Below, one piece after another: positions 1 through 8,315 of a stretch of DNA of 44,093 bases. The notes beneath the pieces were generated by a model. The model was not told the DNA's origin. It worked only from the letters and a program-made list of their open reading frames with translations, and did not search any database. A program made the position numbers and the translations under genes. The DNA comes from Clostridiaceae bacterium (GTDB lineage Bacteria > Bacillota > Clostridia > Lachnospirales > Lachnospiraceae), in assembly GCA_902362865.1 (NCBI GenBank), contig CABIYE010000028.1, forward strand, positions 1 to 44,093, read 5' to 3'. Every line of letters begins with the position of its first letter. Positions within the stretch are counted from its first letter, which is position 1.

Positions 1-83
1 TCCGACGATTTTAGCATCGCATGGCCATAAGTCCATGAAGTTTTACCCTCATAGAGCGATGTTTGTGCGTCAACGTGTCGCAC
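1..83 (-). mobile_element. 5' end of a group II intron (partial)
   Basis: Read on the minus strand, the VirB4 reading frame stops matching its family directly after the codons for ENIF plus one G (84-89). The next bases, from 83 downward, are GTGCGACACG, which fits the conserved GUGYG 5' end of bacterial group II introns. Only 83 nt of domain I are inside the window, so the intron-encoded protein, domain V and the 3' splice site cannot be seen. The insertion would be in codon phase 1. Group II introns are well known in conjugative elements such as Tn5397. It could instead be another insertion that happens to begin with this motif. Confidence 0.65.
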
Positions 84-138
84 CAAAAATATTCTCGATT
101 TCCCTGGAAGCCAATAAATCTTTGATATTCTGTGTTAT
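84..138 (-). other. Second exon of the split VirB4 gene (55 nt)
   Basis: On the minus strand this short segment reads ITQNIKDLLASREIENIF in one frame. That is the family sequence expected directly after the GGIPTG motif where the first exon ends. It is bounded by the 3' end of the group I intron at 139 and the presumed group II intron start at 83. Its phase is exact: the first exon ends after a complete codon (GGT) and this one starts with a complete codon (ATA). Confidence 0.85.
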
Positions 139-476
139 CTGATTGTTATTATCAGGCGGCTTTTTATCCACCTCTCTGGGGCTTTCGCCCATTTTCATCA
201 GCGTGTCATTTCACACTCAGCATAGCATATCTTTTTACCACGATTATATCGTACCGGCTGGCAATGCGGCCTCTTGGAGCTGTTATATTCTGCTTATGCA
301 GGTTCAAGCTCTATGCGTTGCGTGTGGCTATTCTATTATGAATAGCCTTCCACTCGGATTAGGTCGCTACCCCTTTCCCGTTTTTTTCCGCATTGATACT
401 TCTGACTTACTTGCCGGTTTCAGTCAGAACGGCGATAGTTTGCACTTTAAGCGACTAACAAGTAACAAACCAGTTC
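139..476 (-). ncRNA. Group I intron without ORF, inserted in the VirB4 gene
   Basis: This 338-nt minus-strand insertion separates GGIPTG from ITQNIKD with no loss of coding sequence. The 5' exon ends in T and the intron ends in G, as group I introns require. The core can be found by eye. P3 is an 8-bp perfect pairing (388-395 with 262-269). P6 is an 8-bp hairpin (326-333 with 340-347). P7 pairs 311-316 with 220-225, and the 3' strand carries the AAGATATGCTATGC S-like box (220-233). P8 is 240-244 with 248-252. Two small stems between P7 and P3' resemble P7.1/P7.2 of subgroup IA. A guide GTTAGT (454-459) pairs with exon ACTGGT (477-482) including U.G at the splice site, and TGTTA (463-467) can form P10 with exon TAACA. 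There is no room for a homing endonuclease. Confidence 0.85.
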
Positions 477-2648
477 ACCAGTTGGAATACCTCCCCATTT
501 ACGGAACCTCTTCCAAATTTCCACACTGTAAGCTGCTGTCTGCTCTTCTTTTAATAGAAGATGGAATTCATCCACATAGTAACGGGTAGATTTATGAGCG
601 GAACGATTGATAGTCACTCGGTTCCATACCTGGTCCTGCACAATCAACATCCCGATCTTTTTCAGCTGTTTTCCAAGCTCTTTGATATCAAAACAAACGA
701 TACGATTGTTGATATCCACGTTTGTCTGATGATTAAATACATTCAAAGAACCTGTAACATAGATTTCCAATGAAGTGGCCAGCCGCTGTGCTTCCGGCTC
801 TTCCTGCTTTCTCAGAAGGTTGTATAAGTCCTCCAAGATTGGCATCTTCTCCGGTACTGGATCGGCAAGATATTCCTGATATACTAACCGTACACAACGG
901 TCAATAATTGTTTTTTCTACCGGCTCCAGTCCGTTCTTTCCACCAACGATCAGTTCACACAAAGACAGAATAAAATCTGCTTTCAATGACAACGGGTTGT
1001 CTTCCTCGGAATAATTCAGATTCAGATCCATTGGATTGATATACTGGTCAGATACCGGAGAAACCCGTACCACCTGCCCATGCAGTGCCTGCACCAGTGC
1101 TGAATATTCGGCTTCTGGATCACAGACAATGATATCGTCTTCCGTGATCAGGAAGCAGTTTGTAATCTCTCTCTTTGCTGAGAAGGACTTACCGGAACCT
1201 GGTGTACCAAGAATCAGTCCATTCGGGTTCTTCAAACGTTTCCGATCAACCATGATCATGTTGTTGGATAATGCATTCAGTCCATAATAAAGAGCCTCCC
1301 CTTCCTGAAACAGTTCCTGTGTCGTAAATGGCACGAAGATCGCTGTTGAAGATGTGGTAAGCCCTCTCTGAATTTCAATCCGATTGACTCCCAGCGGAAT
1401 ACAGGACATGAGTGCTGCTTCCTGCTGATAATCCAGCTGTTTTAAGGAACAGTTATATTTCTGTGCGATTCCCTGTACCTGGAAAATATTGTTCTCCAGC
1501 TTCTGACGCTTCTTTGCGGTATTCATTACCAGAACCGTTACAAGGAACATCCTCTCATTTCTGGACTGCAGATCTTCCAACAGGTTCTTCGCCTCTTCTC
1601 CATAAGTCACAAGGTCCGATGGAAGCACGTCCATATCATAACCGGAACGTACTGCCCGCTTCTGCTCTTCGATCTTCATCTTATCCAAATCTGAAATCTT
1701 GCTCTTGATCATTTTGATTGCTGAACTCTGATCAATGGACTGGATATGAATGTTGACATTGATGCTGTCATCCACATCCAGAAAGTCTGCTAGCATCCGG
1801 TCTGTCAGCTCCGGTGCAAGAATCTGCAGGTAACTCACACTTCCCATCGTTCTTCCCATCAAAAATGTCTGATTCTTGGAAAAGTTAAAGGAAGTCGGTG
1901 CAATAAAATCTTTGGTCTTTAATCCTGTTTCCGGAAGCATCTTATACTGGAACTTAAATGGTTCGATCCGATCCTGGTTGAACACATGATACAGAATCTC
2001 CAGCCTTTCCAGACCATTCAGGGAATGTGCCTGTGCACCCAGAATCTTAAAATTATTTAAGATATCTGTTTCAATTCTTTCAAGCCTCGGTCTTGCCACC
2101 TTCAGGCTTTCTGCTTCGATTCCAAAAGTGATATACTTTGTCTTCACCAGACCATTATTTCCTTTGGAAAGCTGATTTTTCAGCATAGTACGGTACTCTT
2201 CACGAATGGCATTGAAGTCATCGTTCTGATCCGGAATATCAATACTTTTCTCAAATTCTGCCACATCCACCTGCTGATTGATAAAGGACAGCTGCACACT
2301 GATGGAAGAATCAAAGTAATTTAAGAAATCACAGTAATTTTCAAATATCGTGGTCTTATCCTCATTTAAAGCAAGCTGATAGTTGATGTCATAAAACTGA
2401 ATCGTCTTGGAGAAAAAGGTCTTTGTCACCTGGCAGATACCATCCTGCAGCATCCGAATATACGGAATGCTCTGCTGTGCAGTTGTAGGAATGTTTTTCT
2501 GTTTCCTGCGATCCCGTTCCTGCTTCTTTCTACGCTTTTCCTGTTCTCTTTCTTTTCTGCTTTTTTTGTTTCTTCTTTCCTGACGGTTTCTTTTTTCCGC
2601 CAGGGACAGACGCTCCTGCTGAGCCTCCTGCTTTGTCTTTTTTGCCAT
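447..2648 (-). CDS. VirB4-family conjugative transfer ATPase, first exon; frame broken by introns
   Basis: Motor ATPase of the type IV secretion channel, expected at the inner face of the membrane. The start is ATG 2648 (MAKKTKQ), nine bases after AAGGAGG; a GTG at 2657 has no room for a ribosome binding site. A Lys/Arg-rich N-terminus is followed by the CagE/TrbE-like region. Walker A GTPGSGKS lies near residues 478-485, and Walker B YYVDEFH near residue 690. Exon 1 ends at 477 after residue 724 (GGIPTG). Without splicing, translation adds nine intron-encoded residues and stops at 447. The family sequence resumes at 138. The 5' end overlaps the PrgI gene by 119 nt. Function of the element depends on removal of both introns. 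Confidence 0.9.
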   Translation of the reverse strand: MAKKTKQEAQQERLSLAEKRNRQERRNKKSRKEREQEKRRKKQERDRRKQKNIPTTAQQSIPYIRMLQDGICQVTKTFFSKTIQFYDINYQLALNEDKTTIFENYCDFLNYFDSSISVQLSFINQQVDVAEFEKSIDIPDQNDDFNAIREEYRTMLKNQLSKGNNGLVKTKYITFGIEAESLKVARPRLERIETDILNNFKILGAQAHSLNGLERLEILYHVFNQDRIEPFKFQYKMLPETGLKTKDFIAPTSFNFSKNQTFLMGRTMGSVSYLQILAPELTDRMLADFLDVDDSINVNIHIQSIDQSSAIKMIKSKISDLDKMKIEEQKRAVRSGYDMDVLPSDLVTYGEEAKNLLEDLQSRNERMFLVTVLVMNTAKKRQKLENNIFQVQGIAQKYNCSLKQLDYQQEAALMSCIPLGVNRIEIQRGLTTSSTAIFVPFTTQELFQEGEALYYGLNALSNNMIMVDRKRLKNPNGLILGTPGSGKSFSAKREITNCFLITEDDIIVCDPEAEYSALVQALHGQVVRVSPVSDQYINPMDLNLNYSEEDNPLSLKADFILSLCELIVGGKNGLEPVEKTIIDRCVRLVYQEYLADPVPEKMPILEDLYNLLRKQEEPEAQRLATSLEIYVTGSLNVFNHQTNVDINNRIVCFDIKELGKQLKKIGMLIVQDQVWNRVTINRSAHKSTRYYVDEFHLLLKEEQTAAYSVEIWKRFRKWGGIPTGELVCYLLVA

Positions 2649-2994
2649 CCGGCACACCCTCCTTTTTCACAAGGGTGGAAATCTCCTGATAAAAATTTTC
2701 TGTCTTATATGGTCTTACTGCCGGACAGATAAACTTCTGTCGAATGATATTTGCCACCACTTTTTCAAAGGGAAGACCGTCTTTTTCATACATTGCCATG
2801 AAGAAAAACGGAAGCATGATCGTTACCATCAGGATGGCTGCGATACTGGAACCGATTGGTTTTCTCATGACCAGATAAAACGGAATTCCCACAACTGCGG
2901 CAAGTGAAAAGAAAATCAGCTGCCGCTTTGTCAGATTTAACGCTACTTTTGTTTTGACCTTGGTAAGGTCTTTTGGTACTGGTACATACGCCAT
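2530..2994 (-). CDS. PrgI-family conjugative transfer membrane protein
   Basis: A 154-residue protein with the PrgI-family N-terminus (MAYVPVPKDLTKVKTK), two adjacent hydrophobic segments (about residues 28-45 and 48-70) and a conserved region around residues 72-100. It is a small membrane subunit of the Gram-positive conjugation channel, always found next to VirB4. The last 40 residues are a Gly/Ser/Lys-rich tail that ends in a run of Lys and Arg. That tail is encoded by DNA overlapping the first 119 nt of the VirB4 gene in another frame, so its sequence is partly dictated by the VirB4 start. ATG 2994 is preceded by GAAAGGAGCG. Confidence 0.9.
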   Translation of the reverse strand: MAYVPVPKDLTKVKTKVALNLTKRQLIFFSLAAVVGIPFYLVMRKPIGSSIAAILMVTIMLPFFFMAMYEKDGLPFEKVVANIIRQKFICPAVRPYKTENFYQEISTLVKKEGVPDGKKDKAGGSAGASVPGGKKKPSGKKKQKKQKRKRTGKA

Positions 2995-3017
2995 GGTATG
3001 CGCTCCTTTCCTGCCCG

Positions 3018-3887
3018 CTAATGGGCATTGAATATTGATTTGCTAAGGCTTCCGGTCTTGAATAATGAAAATGCAAGAATCACGGTATAAGCCGCTACTG
3101 AAAACATTGCTGCATGAAGGTCACTGGATATGGTCATTGCATTTACTAAAACTGCATAAATTCCCACACAGACCATCATGAAGAATCCCTGAAATGCCAG
3201 TGCGAACAAGCCTTTTAAATAGTTGTTTCCGATATTACCCCATTCCTTATTGGTCATGGTGGCAAACGGAATTGGTGCTATGGAAGTGTAAAGGTAAATC
3301 TCTATCATTCTTCCGTACAAAATAACGGTTATAATGATTGACAGAATCCGCATGGTAATACTGATCAACAGCGTTTCCATGGATAACAAGAACAAATCCC
3401 CCAGCTCCATGTCTTCCAGTGCATCCACAATCCTTGCGATTGCTTCCGATGCATCCACTGCTGTGTTCCCGGAAATCACTCCGGCGGCATTGTTGACCAC
3501 ATGCTGACCAACATCAAATACCGCCATTGTAATGTTAAACGTATTTGTTACAAGATAAATAGCTACATACGCTTTGAAGATCCAGAGGAAAATGTTATAA
3601 GTTTCAAATTCATGGAAATTGTTTTTTTGTGTTACCATCGTGATCAATTCATAGCACAGGACAAAGGTGATGATCAGTCCCGCAATGGGGACAATCACCG
3701 TTTGGGATATATTCTGAATCAGATTAAAAATCCCTGCATTCCATCCCTGCGGTGTCTGTCCCACCTGCCCAGCTATGGTTCCCACCTGCTCATTGACAGA
3801 CGTGAACATGTTATCCAAACTTGACTTAATAAGCCCGATCAGGATATCCTTTATCGCTTCCGTAATTCTCTCAATGATGGTGTTCAT
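3018..3887 (-). CDS. VirB6/TrbL-like conjugative transfer protein (CD1112 type)
   Basis: A 289-residue polytopic membrane protein with about six hydrophobic segments (approximately 65-85, 103-120, 175-197, 225-245, 250-268 and near the C-terminus). The N-terminus is amphipathic (MNTIIERITEAIKDILIGLIKSSLDNM). Length and sequence fit the VirB6/TrbL-like family of CTn elements, which forms part of the inner-membrane pore of the type IV secretion apparatus. It lies between the Maff2 peptide and PrgI with short gaps, so it is probably in the same transcript. The start ATG 3887 follows AAGAGGAGTGGTAG. Confidence 0.9.
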   Translation of the reverse strand: MNTIIERITEAIKDILIGLIKSSLDNMFTSVNEQVGTIAGQVGQTPQGWNAGIFNLIQNISQTVIVPIAGLIITFVLCYELITMVTQKNNFHEFETYNIFLWIFKAYVAIYLVTNTFNITMAVFDVGQHVVNNAAGVISGNTAVDASEAIARIVDALEDMELGDLFLLSMETLLISITMRILSIIITVILYGRMIEIYLYTSIAPIPFATMTNKEWGNIGNNYLKGLFALAFQGFFMMVCVGIYAVLVNAMTISSDLHAAMFSVAAYTVILAFSLFKTGSLSKSIFNAH

Positions 3888-3899
3888 CTACCACTCCTC

Positions 3900-4115
3900 T
3901 TAAGAGAACAATGTTGCCAGCTGTGGAATCAGGGTAGTTCCCAGCAGCATGATTCCGGCACCAGCCATCAGCTGTTTGATGCCCTGGCTCTTAGCACCGG
4001 GATTGTCATTTCCATATCCTTCCAGAAGGTTTACGACACCCCACACGCCAAGACCTGCGCCGATTGCGACTACAAGAGTTTTTAAAGTTGTAATTGCACT
4101 GCTAAAAAATGCCAT
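3900..4115 (-). CDS. Maff2-family small membrane protein
   Basis: A peptide of about 71 residues with two hydrophobic stretches, one near the N-terminus containing Gly-rich AIGAGLGVWGVVNLLEG and one at GAGIMLLGTTLIPQL. This matches the Maff2 family found in nearly every Tn1549/CTn-type element directly upstream of the VirB6-like gene. By position and shape it resembles VirB2-type pilin subunits, but that role is an inference. Two in-frame ATG codons exist. The inner one (4115) lies six bases after GGTGA and is preferred; the outer one (4121) leaves no spacing. Confidence 0.85.
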   Translation of the reverse strand: MAFFSSAITTLKTLVVAIGAGLGVWGVVNLLEGYGNDNPGAKSQGIKQLMAGAGIMLLGTTLIPQLATLFS

Positions 4116-4236
4116 ATACATTCACCAAAACTGACTTTTTTCAGGTGTTTACGGGAATGAAAAAACACCGACTAAAAAGCCGGCGCACCCAATGTCAGTT
4201 ATTCCTTTCCTCATTATTTTTCGTTCATTCCCAAGG

Positions 4237-6123
4237 TTACTCCGACAGTTCTACGTGAATCACTTCCACCTCTTCTTCGGGTTTCGGTGTGTACTGCGGA
4301 TTTAACTCCTTCTCTACTTTGTATCGGTTTTTCTCGTTTTCATCTGCAAGATACCGATAATTTTTGTGTTTCGTGATATCATATTTGTCCGAAAAGAATG
4401 GTCTGGCACCACGAATCTGCAGGATACATTTTCCTCCATCCATGACTGCAATCTCATCTTCCGTCATCAGCTGTTTGCCAGTTTTCTGATAATTCAATCC
4501 AAAAGACTTCTGATTACTCCTCGTCTCCGAAGTGTTATACAGGTCAATGGTTTCCTTACCCAGAAGCTCGCTCATTTCCTTTAAGGTAGTTTTCTCTTTT
4601 CCTCCAAGAAATAGTGTGGTATCACAGTTACCCAGAATAGTATCTGCACTATCCTTATACATTGCCTTTAGCTGACTCTGTGACTGCAAAATAATAGAAG
4701 CAGAGATTTCCCTGCTTCGGATGGTTGCGATTAGCTTGTCAAACTGTGGAATCTGCCCGATGTTGGCAAACTCATCAGCGATGACACGCACATGAACTGG
4801 CAGTCTTCCACCATACTCATCATCTGCCTTGTCGCAAAGCAGATTGAAAAGCTGTGACTGCAGCATCGCAATCACAAAGTTGAATGTGGTATCCGTATCG
4901 GACATAATCAGAAACAAGGCTGTTTTCCTGTCTCCGATCTTATCCAGTTCCATTTCATCGTAAGACATGATCTCACGAAGCTCTGCGATATCAAATGGGG
5001 CAAGTCTGGCACCACAGGAAATCAAAATCGACTTCGCCGTTTTGCCGGCGGCCATTTTGTATTTTTTATACTGTCTGACTGCAAAGTGCTGCGGATCTCT
5101 TTCTTCCAGTTCCTGGAACATCATATCCACTGGATTCTGGTAAGTTTCATCCTCTTCACGGGTTTCGCTTTCATTCAAAAGATCCAGAAGGGTATTCAGA
5201 TTCTTTTCCTCTTCATCTCCTTCATACCAGATAAAAGCAATCAATGCCGTGTACAACAGCTTCTCTGCTTTTACCCAAAAATCTTCGGAAGCTTTTTCCC
5301 CTTCGCCTTTGGTATTAACAATGATTGTTGTGACCAGCTTCAGGATATCTTTTTCAGACCGTATATAAGCAAATGGATTGTAATGAAGCGATTTGGAAAA
5401 GTTGATAGTATTCAGAACCTTAATCACATATGGTTCGTGTACCACTTTTCCTGATTTATCTTTCATAATATTTCCATTCTTATCTTTCTTAGGTGGTCCC
5501 TTTGCTAACATCTTCCCGCACTCCTCGATCAGAGTGCCTTTCGGATCTGTAATGACCATGGAACAGTTCATCTGCATGACTGACGGCTTAACGAAAAATC
5601 GAGTTTTTCCGGAACCACTGCCGCCAATGACCACTATATTTTTATTTCTTGCATACTTTGGCTGTTTAGGTCTACTTTCCATAGTCAATGCTTCTGTTGC
5701 TGTCAATGGAATATTCATCCAGGGATCTTCCGACATATAAGGCTTGATATCCTCTGCGGTTCCCCATCTGGCTGAACCATACTCGATGCCTTTCCGTAAT
5801 TTCTTTGCGTCTGCCTGTTTCTGCCAGACCAACACTTTCAGAACGACTGCAACAACAATACCTGCTAGCAGATCTTTCCAGTTATTGCTTAACACAAAAC
5901 CAGCAAAAATCCGGTCTGCGTGTTCCATTGCATATAATAGTTTGTTCCCCATATCTTCTCCCGGACTGTTCCGGTAAAGAAAAAATGCCCGGTCTGCATA
6001 GAAAGCAGCCAGAGCATAAGGAATATTTGTAAGAACCAGTTCCTTTTTATTCAGGGCGGACAGCTTACCCCCGATTTTATTCTTCCACTTCTGCATCAGA
6101 GTTTTGCCGCTTTTCTTTTTCAT
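4237..6123 (-). CDS. VirD4-like type IV coupling protein (TraG/TraD family, CD1115 type)
   Basis: A 628-residue ATPase that links the relaxosome to the secretion channel. Two N-terminal hydrophobic segments (about residues 31-50 and 84-100) anchor it in the membrane. Walker A GGSGSGKTRF lies near residue 166, and the family motif DEFANIGQIP, which contains Walker B acid residues, near 446. The C-terminus is acidic (PEEEVEVIHVELSE). The start ATG 6123 overlaps the stop of pcfB by four bases (ATGA), so translation is probably coupled. PcfB proteins are known partners of coupling proteins in enterococcal plasmids. Confidence 0.95.
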   Translation of the reverse strand: MKKKSGKTLMQKWKNKIGGKLSALNKKELVLTNIPYALAAFYADRAFFLYRNSPGEDMGNKLLYAMEHADRIFAGFVLSNNWKDLLAGIVVAVVLKVLVWQKQADAKKLRKGIEYGSARWGTAEDIKPYMSEDPWMNIPLTATEALTMESRPKQPKYARNKNIVVIGGSGSGKTRFFVKPSVMQMNCSMVITDPKGTLIEECGKMLAKGPPKKDKNGNIMKDKSGKVVHEPYVIKVLNTINFSKSLHYNPFAYIRSEKDILKLVTTIIVNTKGEGEKASEDFWVKAEKLLYTALIAFIWYEGDEEEKNLNTLLDLLNESETREEDETYQNPVDMMFQELEERDPQHFAVRQYKKYKMAAGKTAKSILISCGARLAPFDIAELREIMSYDEMELDKIGDRKTALFLIMSDTDTTFNFVIAMLQSQLFNLLCDKADDEYGGRLPVHVRVIADEFANIGQIPQFDKLIATIRSREISASIILQSQSQLKAMYKDSADTILGNCDTTLFLGGKEKTTLKEMSELLGKETIDLYNTSETRSNQKSFGLNYQKTGKQLMTEDEIAVMDGGKCILQIRGARPFFSDKYDITKHKNYRYLADENEKNRYKVEKELNPQYTPKPEEEVEVIHVELSE

Positions 6124-6611
6124 CGACTCTGCTCCTGATGCCGGTTCTTTACTTTGTCCTTCGTCTTCTTTGGCATCATTGCCCGGTAAGCTGCAAGACG
6201 CTTATGAATGGAAGGTTTATTCGCTTTTTGAATCTGTTTCTGGGAAAACTCACGGAAAGCAGCATTGAGGGCATCCTGATCACGTCCCTTGAAGAATACC
6301 AGATAAACCGGAGGCTCTTTGCTCTTGTCTTTTTTCAGAGCATAATTGATCCCGTATTTTCTGGCATACCGTTCAAAGGACTTGATATTCTTATTTGTGA
6401 TCTCGATATTGACCATCCCGGCATTCTGTTTTGCCAGCTCTTTTACCGTGACCTTTCCCTGTTTCGGCTGATTTTTCTGTGCTTTCTTCTCTACTGATTT
6501 CTGCTTCTGATGACGCAGATACGCAACAAGAACCTTTTTCAACAGGTCTGCCGTAATCTTAGTAGCCCGAATACAGAACGTGACCGTTTTCTGAGTTACC
6601 TCTTCCTGCAT
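6120..6611 (-). CDS. PcfB-family conjugation protein (DUF3801)
   Basis: A 163-residue basic protein starting MQEEVTQKTVTFCIRATKIT, which matches the PcfB/DUF3801 family. In pCF10 the PcfB protein helps bring the relaxosome to the VirD4-type coupling protein. The middle part (about 55-125) contains a beta-alpha pattern with KNIKSFERYARKYGINYALKKDK, and the tail is rich in Lys and Arg. It overlaps the coupling-protein gene by four bases. The ATG 6611 follows GGAGGGAAAAGGC. Confidence 0.9.
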   Translation of the reverse strand: MQEEVTQKTVTFCIRATKITADLLKKVLVAYLRHQKQKSVEKKAQKNQPKQGKVTVKELAKQNAGMVNIEITNKNIKSFERYARKYGINYALKKDKSKEPPVYLVFFKGRDQDALNAAFREFSQKQIQKANKPSIHKRLAAYRAMMPKKTKDKVKNRHQEQSR

Positions 6612-6693
6612 GCCTTTTCCCTCCTTTCAGCGATTCAACTGCTGTCCAGATCTGTAATCATGGCAATCACCCCCTTTAATGAAAAAAGACAGA

Positions 6694-7488
6694 TTAACCG
6701 GTAATCAGGTTCTGTACCTGTACAAGTTTTTCTGTCCCTTCTTCTTTTCTCTTATCTTCTCCACCACAATAGATGGGAACACACATTTCAAGTATTCTAC
6801 TGTAAATACGCTGATGGGCAGTATCCAAATCTGTGGATTTCATTTCATTCAGTCCCAGATTCGTTGTTACGATCAGCGGAAGCATTTTACAATAGCGGCT
6901 GTCTATCACATTATAGACCTGCTCCAGGGCAAACTCGGAATTTCGTTCTATTCCCAAGTCATCAATAATCAGCAGCGGATAATCCACAAGATTTTGTATA
7001 ATCTGGTTCCTATCTGCCTGATAGCTGGTCATTTCATTTAAGATTCTGGAAAAATTTGTCATCATGACACGTTCTCCCTGTTCCAAAAGTGCATTTGCAA
7101 TACAGCCTGCAAAGAAACTTTTCCCGGTTCCAACTGGTCCCATCAAAAGCAATCCTACATTTTTTCTCTTCATATCTGTCCAGTTTTCTACATACTGCCT
7201 GGCAATTAGTATCTTCTGGTTGCTTCCGTTGTCATTTTCAAATTTCCATTCCCAGAATCTTCTTTCCCGAAGTCCGACGGATTTTCTCTGATAAAGCTGC
7301 CGCTGTGCTTCTTCCCACTGCATCTTCTCATCTAGTTCCTGCCTGGCTTTTACCTCGCATTCGCACAAACAGGACACTACATGCTCAAATCCCATCAGAC
7401 TGACTTTCATCTGTTTTCTTTTTCCACAGGTGCCACAATGAAGACATCCCTCTTCGTCCAGATAATCTGCCGTTACTTTATTTTCCAT
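6694..7488 (-). CDS. DnaC/IstB-like ATPase with N-terminal zinc-binding motif
   Basis: A protein of about 264 residues. An N-terminal cysteine cluster (CLHCGTC near residue 15, CLCEC near 40) probably binds zinc. It is followed by an AAA+ core with Walker A GPVGTGKSFF (about 117-126), Walker B LLIIDDLG (about 170) and sensor region VTTNL. This is the layout of DnaC/DnaI-type helicase loaders found in CTn elements next to RepA_N initiators, which suggests it loads the host helicase for element replication. ATG 7488 overlaps the stop of the upstream initiator by one base (TGATG); a GTG at 7491 is the alternative. Confidence 0.9.
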   Translation of the reverse strand: MENKVTADYLDEEGCLHCGTCGKRKQMKVSLMGFEHVVSCLCECEVKARQELDEKMQWEEAQRQLYQRKSVGLRERRFWEWKFENDNGSNQKILIARQYVENWTDMKRKNVGLLLMGPVGTGKSFFAGCIANALLEQGERVMMTNFSRILNEMTSYQADRNQIIQNLVDYPLLIIDDLGIERNSEFALEQVYNVIDSRYCKMLPLIVTTNLGLNEMKSTDLDTAHQRIYSRILEMCVPIYCGGEDKRKEEGTEKLVQVQNLITG

Positions 7489-8306
7489 CACAGGCTTTCT
7501 CCTTCCTGAAATTCATATTTATCCATTCCTGTCCTGGTTCCATCCCTTTCTGCCCAAAGACAGATTGTTGCAAAATGGTTCTGATACTCTTTTCCACTGG
7601 ATTTCATATAAACAGAAAGATGATCAATCCGTTTCTGGTAATCCCATGGAAATAGCGTCATCAGCTCCTGCAGTTCAGCTTCCGACAGAACAACATTTTT
7701 AAATCTACCATACTGACTGAATTTTTCTTCCAAAGTGGGAGTATTGCCCTTACTCTTATCAGTATGATTCTTTTCAGTCTTATTTATCTTAGTATTACTT
7801 CCATCCAGATTCTTGCAGTCCGGACTTCTATTTTTTTGCGTTCCGGACTTCCAGTTTCTTGCAATCCGGATTTCCAATTCCTTGCAGTCCGGATTTCCAG
7901 TTTCTGGCGTTCCAGAAGCAAAGTATCTTACGGGCTTTCCTCTAATCCGTTTCACAAAATTTTTCACGTATATGACAGAGGGACGATTATTCCCCTGCCG
8001 ATACCGTTCAATCAATCCAATCCCATGCACACTGTCAAGCTCATAAAGAAGCTTTGTCACTGTCGTATGCGACATTCGCAATAGTTCCTGCAATTCTGCG
8101 ATCGTGTAAATGATATAGACATAACCATCACTATCAATCCATCCATTTTTCTTGGATAGGCTGATTCGATCAAGCAGAATTCCGTAAAGGAGCTTTGCGT
8201 CTGTGGACAGGCTTGCAAACTCTTTTTCTGTGAACAGAGCTTTTGGTATCCGAAAAAAAGAAAACTGGTCAGATTCTTCTGCTCTGAAATATTCAAAATC
8301 TGCCAT
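7488..8306 (-). CDS. RepA_N-type replication initiator
   Basis: A 272-residue protein with a RepA_N domain at the N-terminus: FSFFRIPKALFTEKEFASLSTDAKLLY, then a winged-helix section through about residue 120. The centre (about 125-185) is low-complexity and polar, with a repeated GNPDCKELEIRIARNWKSG-like pattern. The C-terminal part (about 188-272) resembles the conserved tail of CTn initiators. RepA_N proteins initiate theta replication of Gram-positive plasmids and ICE circles. It sits directly upstream of the DnaC-like gene and overlaps it. A similar but diverged domain is encoded by the gene upstream. Confidence 0.85.
   Translation of the reverse strand: MADFEYFRAEESDQFSFFRIPKALFTEKEFASLSTDAKLLYGILLDRISLSKKNGWIDSDGYVYIIYTIAELQELLRMSHTTVTKLLYELDSVHGIGLIERYRQGNNRPSVIYVKNFVKRIRGKPVRYFASGTPETGNPDCKELEIRIARNWKSGTQKNRSPDCKNLDGSNTKINKTEKNHTDKSKGNTPTLEEKFSQYGRFKNVVLSEAELQELMTLFPWDYQKRIDHLSVYMKSSGKEYQNHFATICLWAERDGTRTGMDKYEFQEGESL
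7795..7920. repeat. Short imperfect internal repeats in the RepA_N gene
   Basis: Within the low-complexity centre of the initiator gene, a unit close to TTGCAGTCCGGA / GCGTTCCGGAC / GCAATCCGGATTTCCA recurs four to five times (for example near 7813, 7838, 7860, 7883 and 7903), alternating with CCAGTTTCT or CCAATTCCT. In initiator genes such internal repeats can be the initiator's own origin binding sites (RepA_N plasmids usually have the origin inside rep). That role is an inference. Confidence 0.6.
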
Positions 8307-8315
8307 AATATTTTC

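Noticed and set aside
447..476. Reading VirB4 as a natural protein ending at 447
   Set aside because: The family sequence resumes in the right phase at 138, so the last nine residues are intron-encoded and not a real C-terminus.
143..589. Plus-strand 148-codon open frame at the left end
   Set aside because: It covers the intron and the 3' end of VirB4 exon 1 on the opposite strand, has no ribosome binding site and no recognisable domain.
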